A stretch of 64,000 bases of DNA, taken from contig JACDQD010000003.1 in NCBI GenBank assembly GCA_019843655.1, positions 5,210,925 through 5,274,924 of the forward strand, written 5' to 3'. Positions within the stretch are counted from its first letter, which is position 1. Each line of letters starts with the position of its first letter. The DNA comes from Lethocerus indicus (lineage: Eukaryota > Arthropoda > Insecta > Hemiptera > Belostomatidae). Made by a program: the position numbers and the translations under genes. The notes under the pieces are model-generated. The model saw only the letters and a program-made list of their open reading frames with translations, had not been told where the DNA came from and did not search any database. Below, piece after piece: positions 17,401 through 30,796 of the stretch.

Positions 17401-20220
17401 GATTGGGGTTATATAGTGAAAATATTCAGTGAACAAATTCATTAATTTTATAATAGCTGTCTTTCAACAAACCTAATACATTTGTCCATAATAACTGTAC
17501 AACTGTTTGAATTATTGATTTAAGATGATGTTACACCATTGATATGCACGTGAAAAACAACTTACATTCAGGTATAGGTATTTTAGGAGGTGGAGTTTCT
17601 TTAATTTCTTCAACTCTCTGAGGTTTTGGCTCTGGAGCTGGAATGACTACAGGCTCATGACCAAGTGGAGCAGATGCTTTATTTACGGACTCTGTTTCCA
17701 AATTCTCAGCTGAAATGTATGATATATATAGGGAAACATTTGGAAAAATGTTACAACTCACAGAAAAGAAAAGCTGAAAACACATCAGCCAACCACAAAC
17801 AATACTGAGTCAAACCAAACAAACAACCCATGCTCACTGTATATAAATAAATAAAACCAAGGGTAATAAGGAACTTTTCATATACCGCTTAGAGAACAAA
17901 TATATGTATACACATAAAAAAATTCATACATGACACTGCTTATAAATATTTCAATTAATTAGAACAGTAGTAAAACCAATACAATTTGTTTGAGTTTTTC
18001 ATATGCGAATATTTTTTAAATATAAATGCCTTAAAATTATACTCTTGAATGAATAAAGGATTTCATTTATAACAAATATTACCAAATCGTTAAAACTGTC
18101 AGATATTAAGTAATAATTATTTCATATTAAATCATACAATTATCTGACGATACTGTTCAGTATAAAATCTAACAACAAATTTCTAAACTAATTACATTAA
18201 TGTGAATTATTTAGAATTTGTTAGCTGCATACATGTTATTATATACCAAAATATTAATAGCATAATATTTCCAATTTAATAAGGATTATAGATCCGAATC
18301 GACATTTTTATTAGTAACGTTAACATTTAAAGCAGAACTATTTTTTCATCCAAAATAAAAAAATTGACAGCAGTGAGTGTATAATAAACCCGAAGATAAA
18401 TAAGGCATTACTGTAATAGTCTCAATGTGTGTGTAAAACATTTGGACTTAATAAGTTATATGTCTTATCTGACATACTGTAATAATATTTTAGTAAAGGT
18501 AAAAGTGAGACATACATACAGACTTGAAATTTAATTTAATTTTGACTTGTTTTTTGACATTTAAAAAAAATCATCTTTAATACCAGCTAAACATATTAGA
18601 AAAGCATTGAGATAAATTAAAAGCAGACTACAACAAATGTACAGACAAACATCTATAATTGTTACAACATGAAATTACACCCATTAAAAAAAAACAGGGA
18701 AATGCAATGTACTCGGTTAGTATGAAACCAACAAAACACAACTAGCTTCTCAAAAATGTATGCTAGTAATGTATAAAAAAAAGATAACTGTATGGTAAAA
18801 ATTTCAATGTTCCGATTGTACAAACCCCGACTCTTCCATTTCTTAACAAGTACAACATGAGCGACAACAACAAGTGCCACACCCACTCCAAACTTTAGGG
18901 CCACTGAAAAAATACAACCAATAACATTCCAGGGCCAAAATAAAGTGTGTATCAAATACCTAATAACAAGTTCACATTAATAAACAGTTTAACACACATC
19001 TCATTGCACATGTTTTACAGTAGCAACTTTAACATTGAACACTGACATATTCAGAATGCTTCAAATTTATAGTTCTAGTTCCTCCTCATGTCATTCTTTT
19101 TTAGGGTTTCTTATATACTGTTTTCTTTTTATCTTTTTTGAATTAAAGAACATTAATTTGAATAATGTTTTAAAGTCAAACCATCATATTTCATTTTCAG
19201 AACTAACTAATCGAATATGTTTTTTAATTATAATTGAAATACTATTTTAATCAAATAAATAATGCCTATTAGAAACAACAAATATTTCTCTTTACATAAT
19301 TTACAATTATACTTTTCTTTATGTTAGACAAGTTATTTATAAAACAGTAATACATTTTAGTGAGTAGGAGTCTGAGATCAATCTACATCGTGAAAATTAT
19401 TTTTAATTTAATATATTTATAGATTTACAGTGAATAAAATACTTTAAGCTCTCCTAATTATAAATTTAATTGCTTTAACACACTGCTATTATATGTATTT
19501 TATTGGTATTTCATTTTTAACTGGCTGTGGTGATACGACCATTTAATAATGAATTACAGCCAAGCACAATGGAATCAGGGAGTTGATAATGTTATTGCAA
19601 CTCACTACTGAAGCTCTGTGGTCAGTTATTAATTTATCCTTATCAACTATTTTGGCTCTGTAAGTTCATAAAATATATGAATATTGTGACATTAAATAAA
19701 CATTTAAAAGGCAATCAACAGTATTAAGAACTTTCTTGAAACATTACCATTCAATAGTAATTAGTTCAAAATTAGGAATTATTATGAAATTTTATTTATT
19801 TCTGGTTTGGATTAAATAACATTTTTTAATTATAGCAAATGTGAACAAGTTATTAGTTCATTATATTAAATGAATTACAGTGGAGATTCTTCCAGTGAAT
19901 ATTATTATTAATGGTTAACAATTAATGAATACGTTGCATTTCCCTCTTGAAACAATTAATGAAATTATTGAAATTCATACAATTCAGTTTATGCATCATT
20001 TATTCACATTATTTATTAGCTTGATTCTAACAATTAGATTCAAATGTTTTGCTAAACCTGATTTATGTCTATTACATATAATAAATCTCTATGAAGAAAA
20101 ATGGGTTTCTGTTTTTAAACCTTTATATTTGGCTAGAAAAATATAATCTGCTATTATATAATGAATGCATTCAATCTCTAGAAAAAATTCCTTTGAATTC
20201 AAAGGATAAAGTTCGTAATG

Positions 20221-20288
<68 letters not shown>

Positions 20289-22658
20289 TGTGTGTATGTG
20301 TGTGTGTACACACTGATGAAAATTACTGTTAAGTCTAAAATTCTAGTATTGTTATGACAGATTTTCATTATAAAGTACAATCTACCACAGCACAAATGCA
20401 AATGGTACTTATTTTTGTGGTATCTGAATTCATTCAATTCAATTAAATATACCAGTTTATGGTATTTTATTATTGAAGGTTGAAATATAAAAACTTACCT
20501 CCAGATGATTCCTCATCTTCATTTACAGCAGGTGTTTCCTCCTCGGTTGTAGTTTCTACAGTATCTGTTTCTATTGTAGCTAGTGTCTCTTCCTTTTCAT
20601 CTTCTTGCAGCCCCAGTTCTTCCTTTAAATAATATTTAAAGATTCAAAATGAATATTTCTAAAGGATAACTAGGTTAGAAAAAGTACCTAATATATCCAT
20701 CTTCAATGATTCAGATGTTTCTGTTATGCACTTGTTCCATAAAACTGATTATGAGATATTGTTATATATTTCAATAAAGGAACTTTAAACAAGAATTGTA
20801 GCAAGCTCAATCTGCATTTTATATTTAACACTTACCTGCTCTCTTCGGAGAGCTTCAATAGCTTCTGGAAACATTTCTTCATCACTTTCTTGAGGGACTT
20901 CCGCACTTTCTTCATGTTCGTCTACTGTATGTTCACCCTGTTCCTCCTGTTCATTTTCATCTTGTTCCTCAGGTTCAAACTCATCCCGATCTTCTGGCTC
21001 TTGATCCTCTTCCTCCTGACTTGTGAGTGCTGAACAATCAGATATGAAAGATGAGAAACAAACAAATAACTATCTATCTATCATAAAGGTGATAGTTCTT
21101 GATTATATTAAATTCCATTATACTTGGATGCATAATGGGAAGAATAAAAAGAAATCCTTTAGACAATCAAATATAAGAATTATACAGAGATAAACAATTA
21201 AATCTGTATATTAGGTTCAAAAAATTAATATCAAATATAAAAAATTAACCTTGGTACATCAGAAATTCCTGTCTACAGTGGAAATAAAGTTACATTTGAT
21301 TTATTCAATAATCAAATATACAGGGATTATATTAAAAAACTTCACAGACCCATAAATTAATAAACACGATCATTCTAAAAAGGTAGTTTAAGTTGGTCTG
21401 ACAGAACACCAACTATCAGTATATGTAAATTCATTCTGTGTTAATAGAGGAGAAATAAATATATTAGTCAGATTGACACAAAAACAGATGTTATGAACAC
21501 TGGCATACATGAAAAATTACATTGCTTTTACTTGTTAATTATTAATCATTTATATGCTATAAATAACGTGTATATAAATATAAATAAATAAATATATATA
21601 TATATATGATAAATAATACCATGTAACATTTTATGTAACATACATTTCAATTATATTTCATAACATATAGGTCCTCAATAAGCTAGCAAGCTAAATTTTG
21701 TGAAAATATTAACAGATCCCCTTTTTAATTATCTAGTTTAGTTTTACATATGATTTTTTTATTCTCAAAAAGACCTCAAAAAAAGATTTGGGCACCAATT
21801 TTACAAAAAATATAAAATAAAAAATATAACAAAATATTAGTGATTTTTAATGCAATTAATACGCAAAAAAGGTCTAAACTAAATCAAATCACACAAAGCA
21901 CACTCTGCATCACAAGCATCTTACATCCAATTCCGTCATCTTCTTCATCCTCTTGACTCATATCTTGTTCTTCGCTTAAATCAGTTTGCTCTTCACTACC
22001 ATCCTCTTTCTCCTCACTAATATCTTCTTCCTCTTCACTCATGTTATTCAAATTTTCATCTTCTTCTCCACTCTGTTCCTCACTTCCTTTTATATCTTCA
22101 GCTGATTCTTCATTCTCTTCATCATCAAAATATCCAGGCTCTTCTTCTTCCTCTTCCTCTTTCTCCTCCTCCTCTCCTGCCTCTTCTACTTCTGCTTGAG
22201 TTTCTTCTCCTGATGTATTTAAATCTCCCTCAGCCTCTTCCACTGTCTTATCATTATTTGAGCCATAAAAATTGAGGAAGCTGAACCAGCCAGAGCTCTT
22301 ATCTTCCATTTTTTCTTCTTCACTTGCGGCCAAATCATCATGATCCTCCCCTTCTGCAACTTCTTCGTTGTCCTCTTCTTCAGCACTACCATGTTCTTCT
22401 TCACCACTACTATGTTCTTCTTCAGCACTGCCATGTTCATCATCCATTTCTTCCTTACTAGTATCTCCATGATCTGTTTCTTTGTCAGAATGTTCTAATG
22501 CATCATCATGATGATCACCAGATGTATCTCCTTCAGTTTTTTAAAAAAAATAATTGACTTATCAAAACATATACCTAACATAAGAGTGGCACCAACAGTC
22601 ATGTTACTCTTTGAAATACCAATTACAATTGTAATAAAATAGTTAAATAAATAAATAA

Positions 22659-22714
<56 letters not shown>

Positions 22715-25700
22715 TTATTTATCTATATTTAAGAGCTATTCATACTCATTAAGAATAAGAAATAATAAAAATATAGATCAATATATATACATTTTTCTAC
22801 ACCGAAACATACATTAAAAAATGAATTAGAACACAATAAAAGTCATTTAAAATTAATTTAATGATTTAATATAACAAAAGGTATAAAAGAATTACCATAT
22901 ATAAATTCAGGAACATAATTGGCCCAGTCTTGAAACATAACAGCCCATGGTGAATCCACAACAGACTGATGGTCCTCTGTAAAACAAATCTCAATAAAAA
23001 CCAGACACAAACATGTCATCATCGTAATAATACAACATACAATTTATTTAATACAATTTTTAAACAAATAATATGTATTTGAATAGTAAAAAATAGCTTT
23101 CTTCACACATTCTCATAAGGAGTTGTGATAATATAATAATAATGCTAAGTTAAAGGTAGTAAGGTTATGAAGAATTATGTTATATTTACCATCACTGGTT
23201 CCTCTATATTCAAGTATGGAGAAACTAATCATAACTCCAAGAGCGCCAAGTAAGCAGAAGAAAATCAATTTGGTGCAGACATTGCCACCAAGACTAGATT
23301 CTTTGTGGATGTGAATGATTTCGTCAGTAGGATGTTTTGTTGGTGTTAATATCTCTTCATCTTCTAAGAGAAAATGACATTTTCATTATTTAGACTACAA
23401 TAACTACATCCAGAAGTAATACTGCATTAAAACATCATTCCTATCAACATGTAATTCTTTTTACATAAACAGATCTTCATGCAATATGCTTTTTGAAATA
23501 CAGTATCAAATGACAGAAAATAACTTCTTCAATGTCTAAATTTATGAAAATCTGTTACAAAAAAAGATTAAAATAATCGAGTATTCAGTACTTCACAAAA
23601 CCAGATTTATTATTTTAACTTCACCAAAATTAGTTGTTATTGTGAATCAAAATTAAAACATAAATATTATTTTTCACTGTGACTCAGAGTTATGACATTC
23701 ACATTAGGGAAATTGCAGATTCAATATTAAAAGGTAATTTAATTTCTTTGTAGAAATAAAGCTATTTTCATAATACATGAAAATGCTATTAAAACAGGTA
23801 TAAATAATTAAGTTCAATAATATATTACAAATGATAAAATTCCTTTGCTGTGTGTCAACTGGAAATATAAGAAGTAGATATAAGTATTAATATGACTGGT
23901 TTACCATATAAATGAAAAAGGAGAAAACACAAGAAATTTAATTATATGGATATAATAAAACTTGAATAAAACAGCAAGAATGCATGCAAGAAAAGTAGGA
24001 GTGACCAGATTAAATTGTAATTAATTTTATTAAAAGCAACTCTCTGTGTTCTTATTTTTGATATAATGGATAGATCAATAAATCATTGTCTGAATATCTG
24101 AATCAACTAAATTAAAAACTAATAAAATGTAAGATTAACTATTTATGATTTAATATAAAAATTAAATTACAACTTCAGATAATCTGAAATGACAGGGATA
24201 TTTAATATATATAAACGCTATATTCTGTAATACCATAACACAAAACATTAAATATAAGAAGAGCTCTTTATATTTTGGTCACTATTAAAGTAGCACGTGA
24301 GGTAGATAATTAAAAAAATGTTAATTTTCCAACACTTTAATGACCTTAAGAACTTACAATAAAAGGGTTACATAAAACAACCAAAATAGCCAAAAATACA
24401 ATGTTAAATGTGTAGGTTAATGAAAATAAACACTATAACCAGAAGAGAGAAACCAACACTCCTTGTATTAATGTCTACAATTTCTTATTTTCCATTACTG
24501 CAAAAAAATGGTTGAAAAAATATTTCAAAATATCTGAAAAAACTATTCATAAAACCTTGAAATTTTGCAGAGTGGAGTTTTCTGAAAACTGTGCTCTCTT
24601 CTGCATATTCTTCAGAACGTCGAGCCTCCAATTGCCCTAATGTTTAAACAATCATAATGATTTTTTGTGAAGTGTGTTTAAGCTTCCTATCAAAATCTCT
24701 TTTGAGACACATTCCCACTTTCAAAGTTTGTTAAAGTGGATCTTATAAAATGATCCATATGACATATTCAATAATCCACATAATTTTATGTCACAAGTAT
24801 TGTAATTCCCAGAATGAACTTACAGACTGTGATGTGTTATTAACAGTTAACTGAAAGATAACTGAGGCATATTTGTTTCTCAAACTTTTAAGAGCTATAA
24901 TAAGTGTTCAAACAAAATTAAATATTTTAAGCGAACTGTATTAAAAAAAATAATAACACTCATAATTTCAACAATATATGCAGTTCTAAATTTTGTGGAT
25001 ACAGACTACTAACATAATATAACATTTTTTCACCCCCTTCTGTCTTAAAAATAAATATTTTAAGTGTTTGTCAACTTGAAATATTAATAAATGAATAAAT
25101 GAAAAATGTGGAAATAATAATTTTTCCTGGTCAAAATAATAATAATGAAATATACATTAAAAAAATCAATTTTATGGTGACAACTAAGAAATTAATTTTC
25201 TTTACAGTCCAATTTTTTGACAATATAAATAATATTATCAGAAAATACAGTATTAAAAATTAATTTTTAATAACATTTAAGAGAATGGTATTCAAATTTA
25301 TTCTAAACAACAATTCTCAAAAAACTATAAGAAACAAATGATTACCCAAACAATATGAACAATATAAAAATAGGTTACTTCTGAAGACATGCCAACGCAT
25401 ATACATACCTTTAATATAAAATTAGAATTATTTGAAATCTTGATGCAATGTTGTGATAACTACTGAGATATATATGAATAGCTGAATCAATAACTTCTCA
25501 TTAAATATAAGAGTTCTCTCATACAAAAATAATTTATTGCTTTAAAAACCAAGTATGAAAAAATGTTATTTTAATTTCAGAATTATTATAAAGTGTATAC
25601 TGAAACAGAACTGTATTCTAGTTCTAAGATGTCAAACATATCAAATTATTCATAATAATAATGGGGAGGCTAAAATCTGATAATCCTTTTATATATTACA

Positions 25701-27002
25701 TTATAAAATAACTAATTTTATAAACTTCTCATCTTTTACTTCATAAAAGCAGATAAGGGGCATGACCCAAGAAGTTCCATTATTATCTCAGGTTAATGTC
25801 CTAGCAACTATTTAACTAGTGACATGAATCCAAAGATAAAGATATGAGAGGGTACTGACTGAACAAATAAATAAGCTGAAAGATAAAATTAATATAGTCC
25901 TAACTGTACATCATTTATTAATAAATTTTAAACAACTTAACAAATAACAATAGATACAGATTATAGTGTAGATAAAAATGCAGTAAAATTATTTAAAGTC
26001 ATAATAATTATTATTTATTAAAATAATTATTCAGTTTTTAACATATTAAATTTTTAACACTCTTTCAGTATTACTAAAATTCTGAATAATAAACTTTGCG
26101 CATTCTCTTAATCAAACAATAAAAAAAAATTAGGTGAACTGAATATGTTTTCTTTCATGGAATTTTCTTTTTGAAAAAGTTATAAAAACAATAATTCATA
26201 ACTCACAATACTGTGACAGTTATGTAATAAATTGAATTCATCCTAACTCTTTTCAGTATTATCACGCAAAAATCTAAATTTAGACTTCAGTATGTATCAT
26301 TTGTTGGCAAGTATCAAGTATCTAATGGAGCTGCCTGGGAGAACGGCGCAAAATCTACGACAACGTTTAAATATAGTACAGCTGCCTGGAGGGGAGAAGG
26401 TTACTTCTGACAATGCACTACCCAAGCATAAATAATACTATTAATTTAAATTATTTAAAAAATATTCTAATTGTATAAAGCATGCTGAAATTATATAATT
26501 ACTTTAATGAATATGAGAACATTTAAATCTGATAAACTATAGTGCATTCAGAATTGAGGCACCAAGAAAAGAAACCTGAGGCAAGAAAAAAAATTAGAAT
26601 AGAGAAAAAAGACAAAAAAGCTGTACAAGAAAGCACAAATCAAGCATTAATTAAATATTTATTTCAAGCAATAAAAAATTGTTTCCTCACAAAGTAAAAT
26701 GAGTTAAATGTAATCATTTTATGAAATGGCTTAGACAGCCAATTTTTTAAAAAATATTAATGCGATTACATAAGTGTATTAAGAAATATCAAAAAATTCA
26801 GTAATAAAATTTTGATAACTTTCAGAGTGATCAATAATAAAGTATCAAAAATATCTGCTCAAAAATAGGTCAAAGAACCGATTACTGCAGGAAGTTTATT
26901 CTTAAGTTGCATATAATGAGCTCCTAGTCCCTTTATTCGAATACACTTACCCTTTTTCTTCCGCTTATCCTTTCGCTTCCTCGGCTGCACATCTCCTGAC
27001 AT
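11449..27002 (-). CDS. ASPH: Aspartyl/asparaginyl beta-hydroxylase (full-length form)
   Basis: A type II ER membrane 2-oxoglutarate/Fe(II) dioxygenase that hydroxylates Asp/Asn in EGF-like domains. Nineteen core exons: 26951-27002, 23190-23363, 22896-22976, 21925-22530, 20836-21029, 20499-20622, 17566-17709, 17062-17273, 16630-16732, 16366-16481, 16074-16160, 14665-14899, 14404-14509, 14066-14163, 13806-13939, 13073-13200, 12468-12601, 11767-11989, 11449-11599 (stop 11449-11451). Phases agree throughout: 1,033 aa, longer than human (758). Order: short basic cytosolic tail, one membrane helix (about 50-69, IFFCLLGALGVMISFSIL), a roughly 560-residue Asp/Glu-rich lumenal region, TPR-like repeats (PRARYGKARALD; ARLYFHLGDALSRSG), then the catalytic domain with GTHVWPHCGPTNCRLRAHLG and FDDSFEHEVWH, which hold the expected iron histidines. 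The intron after 12468 has a GC donor. Start is the first ATG of exon 1. Confidence 0.95.
18662..18903 (-). CDS. Probable alternative 3'-terminal exon of ASPH with a membrane segment
   Basis: Lies in the large intron between ASPH exons 20499-20622 and 17566-17709. It begins after a pyrimidine-rich acceptor (TTTTTTCAG on the minus strand) and is open for 80 codons to TAA at 18662. Its entry phase (two bases completing a split codon) matches the phase-1 donor of exon 20499-20622, so splicing gives ...ESSG-VALKFGVGVALVVVAHV. The start is strongly hydrophobic and is followed by LVKKWKSRG, as in a membrane helix with a basic stop-transfer end. A short isoform built this way would keep the acidic lumenal region but lack the TPR and hydroxylase domains, like junctate-type ASPH products in vertebrates. 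The comparison is inference; the last 50 codons look unconstrained, so the true stop or a donor may lie earlier. Confidence 0.5.
20226..20285. repeat. (TA)n microsatellite followed by TG-rich tract
   Basis: About 60 bases of uninterrupted TA repeats within an ASPH intron, then a TGTGTGTATGTGTGTGTG segment to about 20308. Confidence 0.95.
22658..22712. repeat. (AT)n microsatellite
   Basis: Begins as AATA repeats and passes into pure AT dinucleotides; located in the ASPH intron between exons 22896-22976 and 21925-22530. Confidence 0.95.
23364..26950 (-). other. First intron of ASPH
   Basis: 3.6 kb of AT-rich sequence between the exon for the basic cytosolic tail and the membrane-helix exon. 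Holds the 81-nt candidate cassette exon. Around 26325-26400 the short motif CTGCCTGG occurs twice in a slightly GC-richer patch; no function can be assigned. Confidence 0.55.
24556..24636 (-). CDS. Possible 81-nt cassette exon of ASPH
   Basis: In ASPH intron 1. A TTAG acceptor and a GTTTTA donor bracket 81 bases, a multiple of three, with entry and exit phase 1, the same as the flanking exon junction. The frame is open for 27 charged codons (including LEARRSEEYAEE). Both splice sites are weak, so this is only a candidate alternative exon next to the cytosolic tail. Confidence 0.3.
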
Positions 27003-27625
27003 TTTTCAGCAGATGTCAGCCAAATTTCACCTGAATAAAATTTTTGGAAGGAAAGATAACGTTTCAAATTCACACAGGCTACAGAATAACCCGGAGAGGC
27101 CACTGCCTCTAACATAAACTACGATGTAATGATAAAACCTCGACCACGGTTACAACATGCGCATGATGAAATAAATGATATCGTTTAAATATGTTATTAA
27201 TTTTTTAAAAAACATTTTGTATCCCATTAAAATATATTTAATATAAAAACGGTTATCTACATTCGATTACCTTTCCAGACTAGTTCTACAATATTGATAT
27301 AAATGTAACCTACATTTATTTTCTTTTAGCAATATAAACAACAATAGTTGTTGTATATTCTCATTGACTCTAATTTAATGAATATTATTAGTAAAACTGA
27401 AAGGAAATAATTAAATGCGCTATCCTTAAATTAAACAAATATGTGTAATATGAATAATCATTTTAAGTTGGCAACCTCGTAATGAGTGTTATAATACAGT
27501 CGTTATAATGTTGTTTATTAAGTTGTAAATGATATTGAAAATGGTTAATGGATAGATTAATTCATATAGTATAAAATGCGAAGTGCAAATGCTAATTTGA
27601 AACAAGACCAAATGTCTTGTATAAT
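27003..27625. promoter_or_regulatory. Divergent promoter region of ASPH and NKAIN
   Basis: 622 bp between outward-reading start codons. The ASPH side is mildly CpG-enriched (27000-27180), the NKAIN side AT-rich. No clear TATA box or shared motif was recognised; transcription starts are unknown. Confidence 0.45.
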
Positions 27626-30600
27626 ATGGCTTGTAGGAAAAGACATTTTTTGTTGATTATTTGTGTTGTTCAAATGGTGAGTGTTCTACCTACAATAACG
27701 GTTATGAAATACCTCCTTGTATTCTTAAAAAGTATTTTTGGGACCTACTAATGTTATGAGCGTCAATTTCTGTGTATCGTGTTTTCTCGTCGGTAGTGTA
27801 TTTTTCAAATAATAATTGCTGGACATTATTGCCTGTCATATTCTGGTAACAGGTACATTTATTATTCGTCCTTAACAGGTCCATGACATGACATTAAAAA
27901 TTAATTTATGAAGAAATGCATAACCAATGAATGGTTTAAATGTAATAATTAATTTTTTTATGAATTTCAGATAATTGTAATATGGAGGCAAGTGTTCGAT
28001 TATCTTGGTTTCATGTGGGGCCCAATTCTTGTCAATTTTTTCCAAATAATTTTTGTGATATTTGGTTTTTTTGGTGCTTGGCAGTTTAGGTCCAAGTATA
28101 TGTTGTGTGTAAGTGTTCACTTTTTTTAAATTTTATGGTGAACAGTTTAATTTTATTTTGGTGTCATTGTTATACCATCATTTATTCAGGTTTGTGTAGA
28201 TAATATTTTTGTTTTAGTATACAATTTGGAGTATTTTTTGGAGTGGTTGGAATATATTTGTTATTTGTTTTTATGAGAACATTGGAATATTGAACAGGGT
28301 AAGTACTTTGGTTTGTAACAAGTGATCTGGTACATAGTATTAGGTTATTATTATAAAAATAATCATTAACTTGGTTTATTATTCTAGATAGCAACCATTA
28401 ATATCTATTATATAATAATTTTAATATTTGTTTATGTTTATTTTGTGAACTAAAAACTTTGCATGTCTTAAATTATTCATTGTAGTACCTTTTTTAAAAA
28501 ATGGTTTTTTATAGCTTATTTCTAAGTATTTAATTACAACTGAATATAAAAGGAGTTTAAATTAAAATTAACTGATTTAAAGACATAGATTTCAATAAGG
28601 GATTAGGTAACAGTTTTACTTTAGGCAAACACATACACAGGCAAAACTTATACAGGTTTTTATACATGTTCAATAAATTTTGGTTGTGATCTCATATCAT
28701 CACAGCTTACATTTTACTTATATAATAATTCATTTTTTTTATTTATTAGGAATGGGATTTATTAAACTTAGGTACAGGAAGCGTAAGTTGGTGGGAGGCC
28801 AATGGTCCAGGTTGTAAGGCTTTATTTCTCGCTAATCAAACAGGCATTGAAACCTATCCATGGCGCCCCCTTAGACCTGACATTGTTTCTGGTTGTATTT
28901 TACCGTATCACCATCTTGAGGCAGCTCAAGCCTCTGCACATTTATTCCTTGCAGTAAGTATTTGGTGTTATAAATATTAGTAGAAAATTATATCAAATCT
29001 GATCCATTGTTTATATGTAGTGTTTTGAAATTTTTGAATGATCAAATGCTTTTACCGAGATAAAATTGAATGAATTGGCTTTAATGGTTTAATGATTAAT
29101 CCACAGGTTTTAGGAGCTTCACTTGGAATCTCAATGTTAGGCTCTATTAGGAAAAAAGAGGAGAATTGTGAGTGTTTTTATATCGGACATTCATTATTTT
29201 TATCATCCTCTAACTGCTTAAATAATATTTTCATTTTTTTTCAGCACCAACTGTAAATAAATCAAAAAAGACCAACCCATCATTATACACTGTTGACTAT
29301 ACACCTCATCAAAGTAACAATGACAGCATTACAGAGTCTATGGAAGATGGTATAGAATTTTATTCTTATATTTATTGCAATCTTGTATTCATTTTCATTC
29401 AATAAATTGTAACATTTAGACCTACTTTTAAAGCAGTTGTATAATTACACAGTGCTACATTAAGTTAACCAGTGTAACTAGTGTCCATTAAAGTAATTTA
29501 TTTGATGTTGCAATTGCCATAAATATAAGAAAATATGTATTTAACAGAGCATCAGTATTACCTCATTTATTACTAACATTTGTCATATGCAAACAGCTTA
29601 CAATCATTTATTTTGTTTGAAGTAGTAGAAATTGTTTGTAAAAAGTAATCAAAATTAACTGTTCATTCATTAAGTCCATTTCAACTCATCTACCAATTTA
29701 TTTTCAGCTTGTATATACTAATTAAATATTTAAGTTTTTATATACCATGAGAGTCTAATTGCCCCAGAATTATTAATATTGCATTTTATTTAAATTGTAG
29801 ACGGAGATGGTAGCAGGAATGGTGGTGGAGGTTCAAGACCAATGACCCCACGAAGAGTTAAAAGGCGGAGTGTGCATTCTAGAGGTTCAAGTCTTCCGCC
29901 ACCCTACCAACCGTCAATACGTAGAACCCCCCACTCTGGTTCGAGATCATCCACACGCTCATCTGGCAGGAGAAAGTCACATCAGAACCCTGTCACTAAG
30001 CTACTCGAGCATCAAGCCACTGCCATACAGCATGGTATGACATTTGTGAAAGTCAACATAATAAATTTGAAAAATGAATCAGCTACAAACATCTGATGTA
30101 GGGAAAGATTATAAATGTCAGTCTAAAATAATTGTAGAGGGATCTAAAAGAAGACAATGAGCAATACAGTACTGGGAAGCATTGATTGTGTGTAGTATCA
30201 GTGGGGAGTTACTTATCAGTTCTCTGCACTGGTTTAATCTGTGCATTGGATGTTTGTGCTGTTAAGTTAGATTTAAAATTTCCCAGCAGCACTATAACAC
30301 CTACCTAAAAATATTTCATAATAAACTACCATATGAAATGATGGTAACTTTATTCAATTATCACCATTCAATAATCTGGATTTTGGCAAATTTTAAGCTT
30401 TCTAATTCACTGAAGAATATATTTATTTGTTTTGACCAGTTAGGGGAAATTTCAAACCAGTATGTTTGTGCATAACTTGTGTTTTGTTATGTCATACATG
30501 GATTAACCAGTGTAATAATTTTAGCTTAACCACACTCTGTCTTACAGAAATGGGAGGTCACACCAACATGATGTATCAACAGAGCTCTGTTCATTCCTTG

Positions 30601-30741
30601 TATGAAGAGGAAAGGCCCAGTTCTGCTAGATCAAGTTATTCTAATTATCATGGAACTAGGAGTCATTCCTACAGACATAGTCATAACTTTTTAGCCACAG
30701 GACCTCCTGCATATAGTTCTCAGTCAGAAACTGCCATATAG
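27626..30741 (+). CDS. NKAIN: Sodium/potassium-transporting ATPase subunit beta-1-interacting protein (NKAIN family)
   Basis: A four-pass plasma-membrane protein whose vertebrate relatives bind the Na,K-ATPase beta-1 subunit. Eight exons: 27626-27676, 27971-28108, 28218-28298, 28750-28953, 29107-29167, 29245-29349, 29801-30034, 30548-30741; phases agree, 355 aa. Family blocks: N-terminal RKRHFLLIICVVQ, WRQVFDYLGFMWGPILVNFF, an FGAWQFRSKYML loop, WSGWNIFVICFYENIGILNR, SWWEANGPGC and a last hydrophobic helix VLGASLGISMLGSI. The roughly 175-residue C-terminal tail is much longer than in vertebrate NKAINs. It is Ser/Arg/Gly-rich with two PPxY motifs (residues 246-249 and 344-347). The small first exon is taken because its 17 codons match the conserved start of the family and end on a good donor. 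Confidence 0.92.
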
Positions 30742-30790
30742 CAATAGATTATATTCGATAGAATATATTTTTTTATTGAAACAAAAGAAG

Positions 30791-30796
30791 AATAAA
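30791..30796 (+). terminator. Candidate poly(A) signal of NKAIN
   Basis: AATAAA 50 bases after the stop; another AATAAA near 31056 could give a longer 3'UTR. Confidence 0.35.

Larger units (their letters stand above)
17710..20498 (-). other. Large ASPH intron with (TA)n tract and candidate alternative exon
   Basis: 2.8 kb, AT-rich. Apart from the candidate terminal exon at 18662-18903 and the microsatellite at 20226-20285, I see no exon, repeat family or RNA gene. Open frames reading YIYIYIY come from the TA repeat. Confidence 0.55.

Noticed and set aside
20089..20437. Overlapping open frames rich in YIYIY
   Set aside because: Translation of the (TA)n microsatellite.
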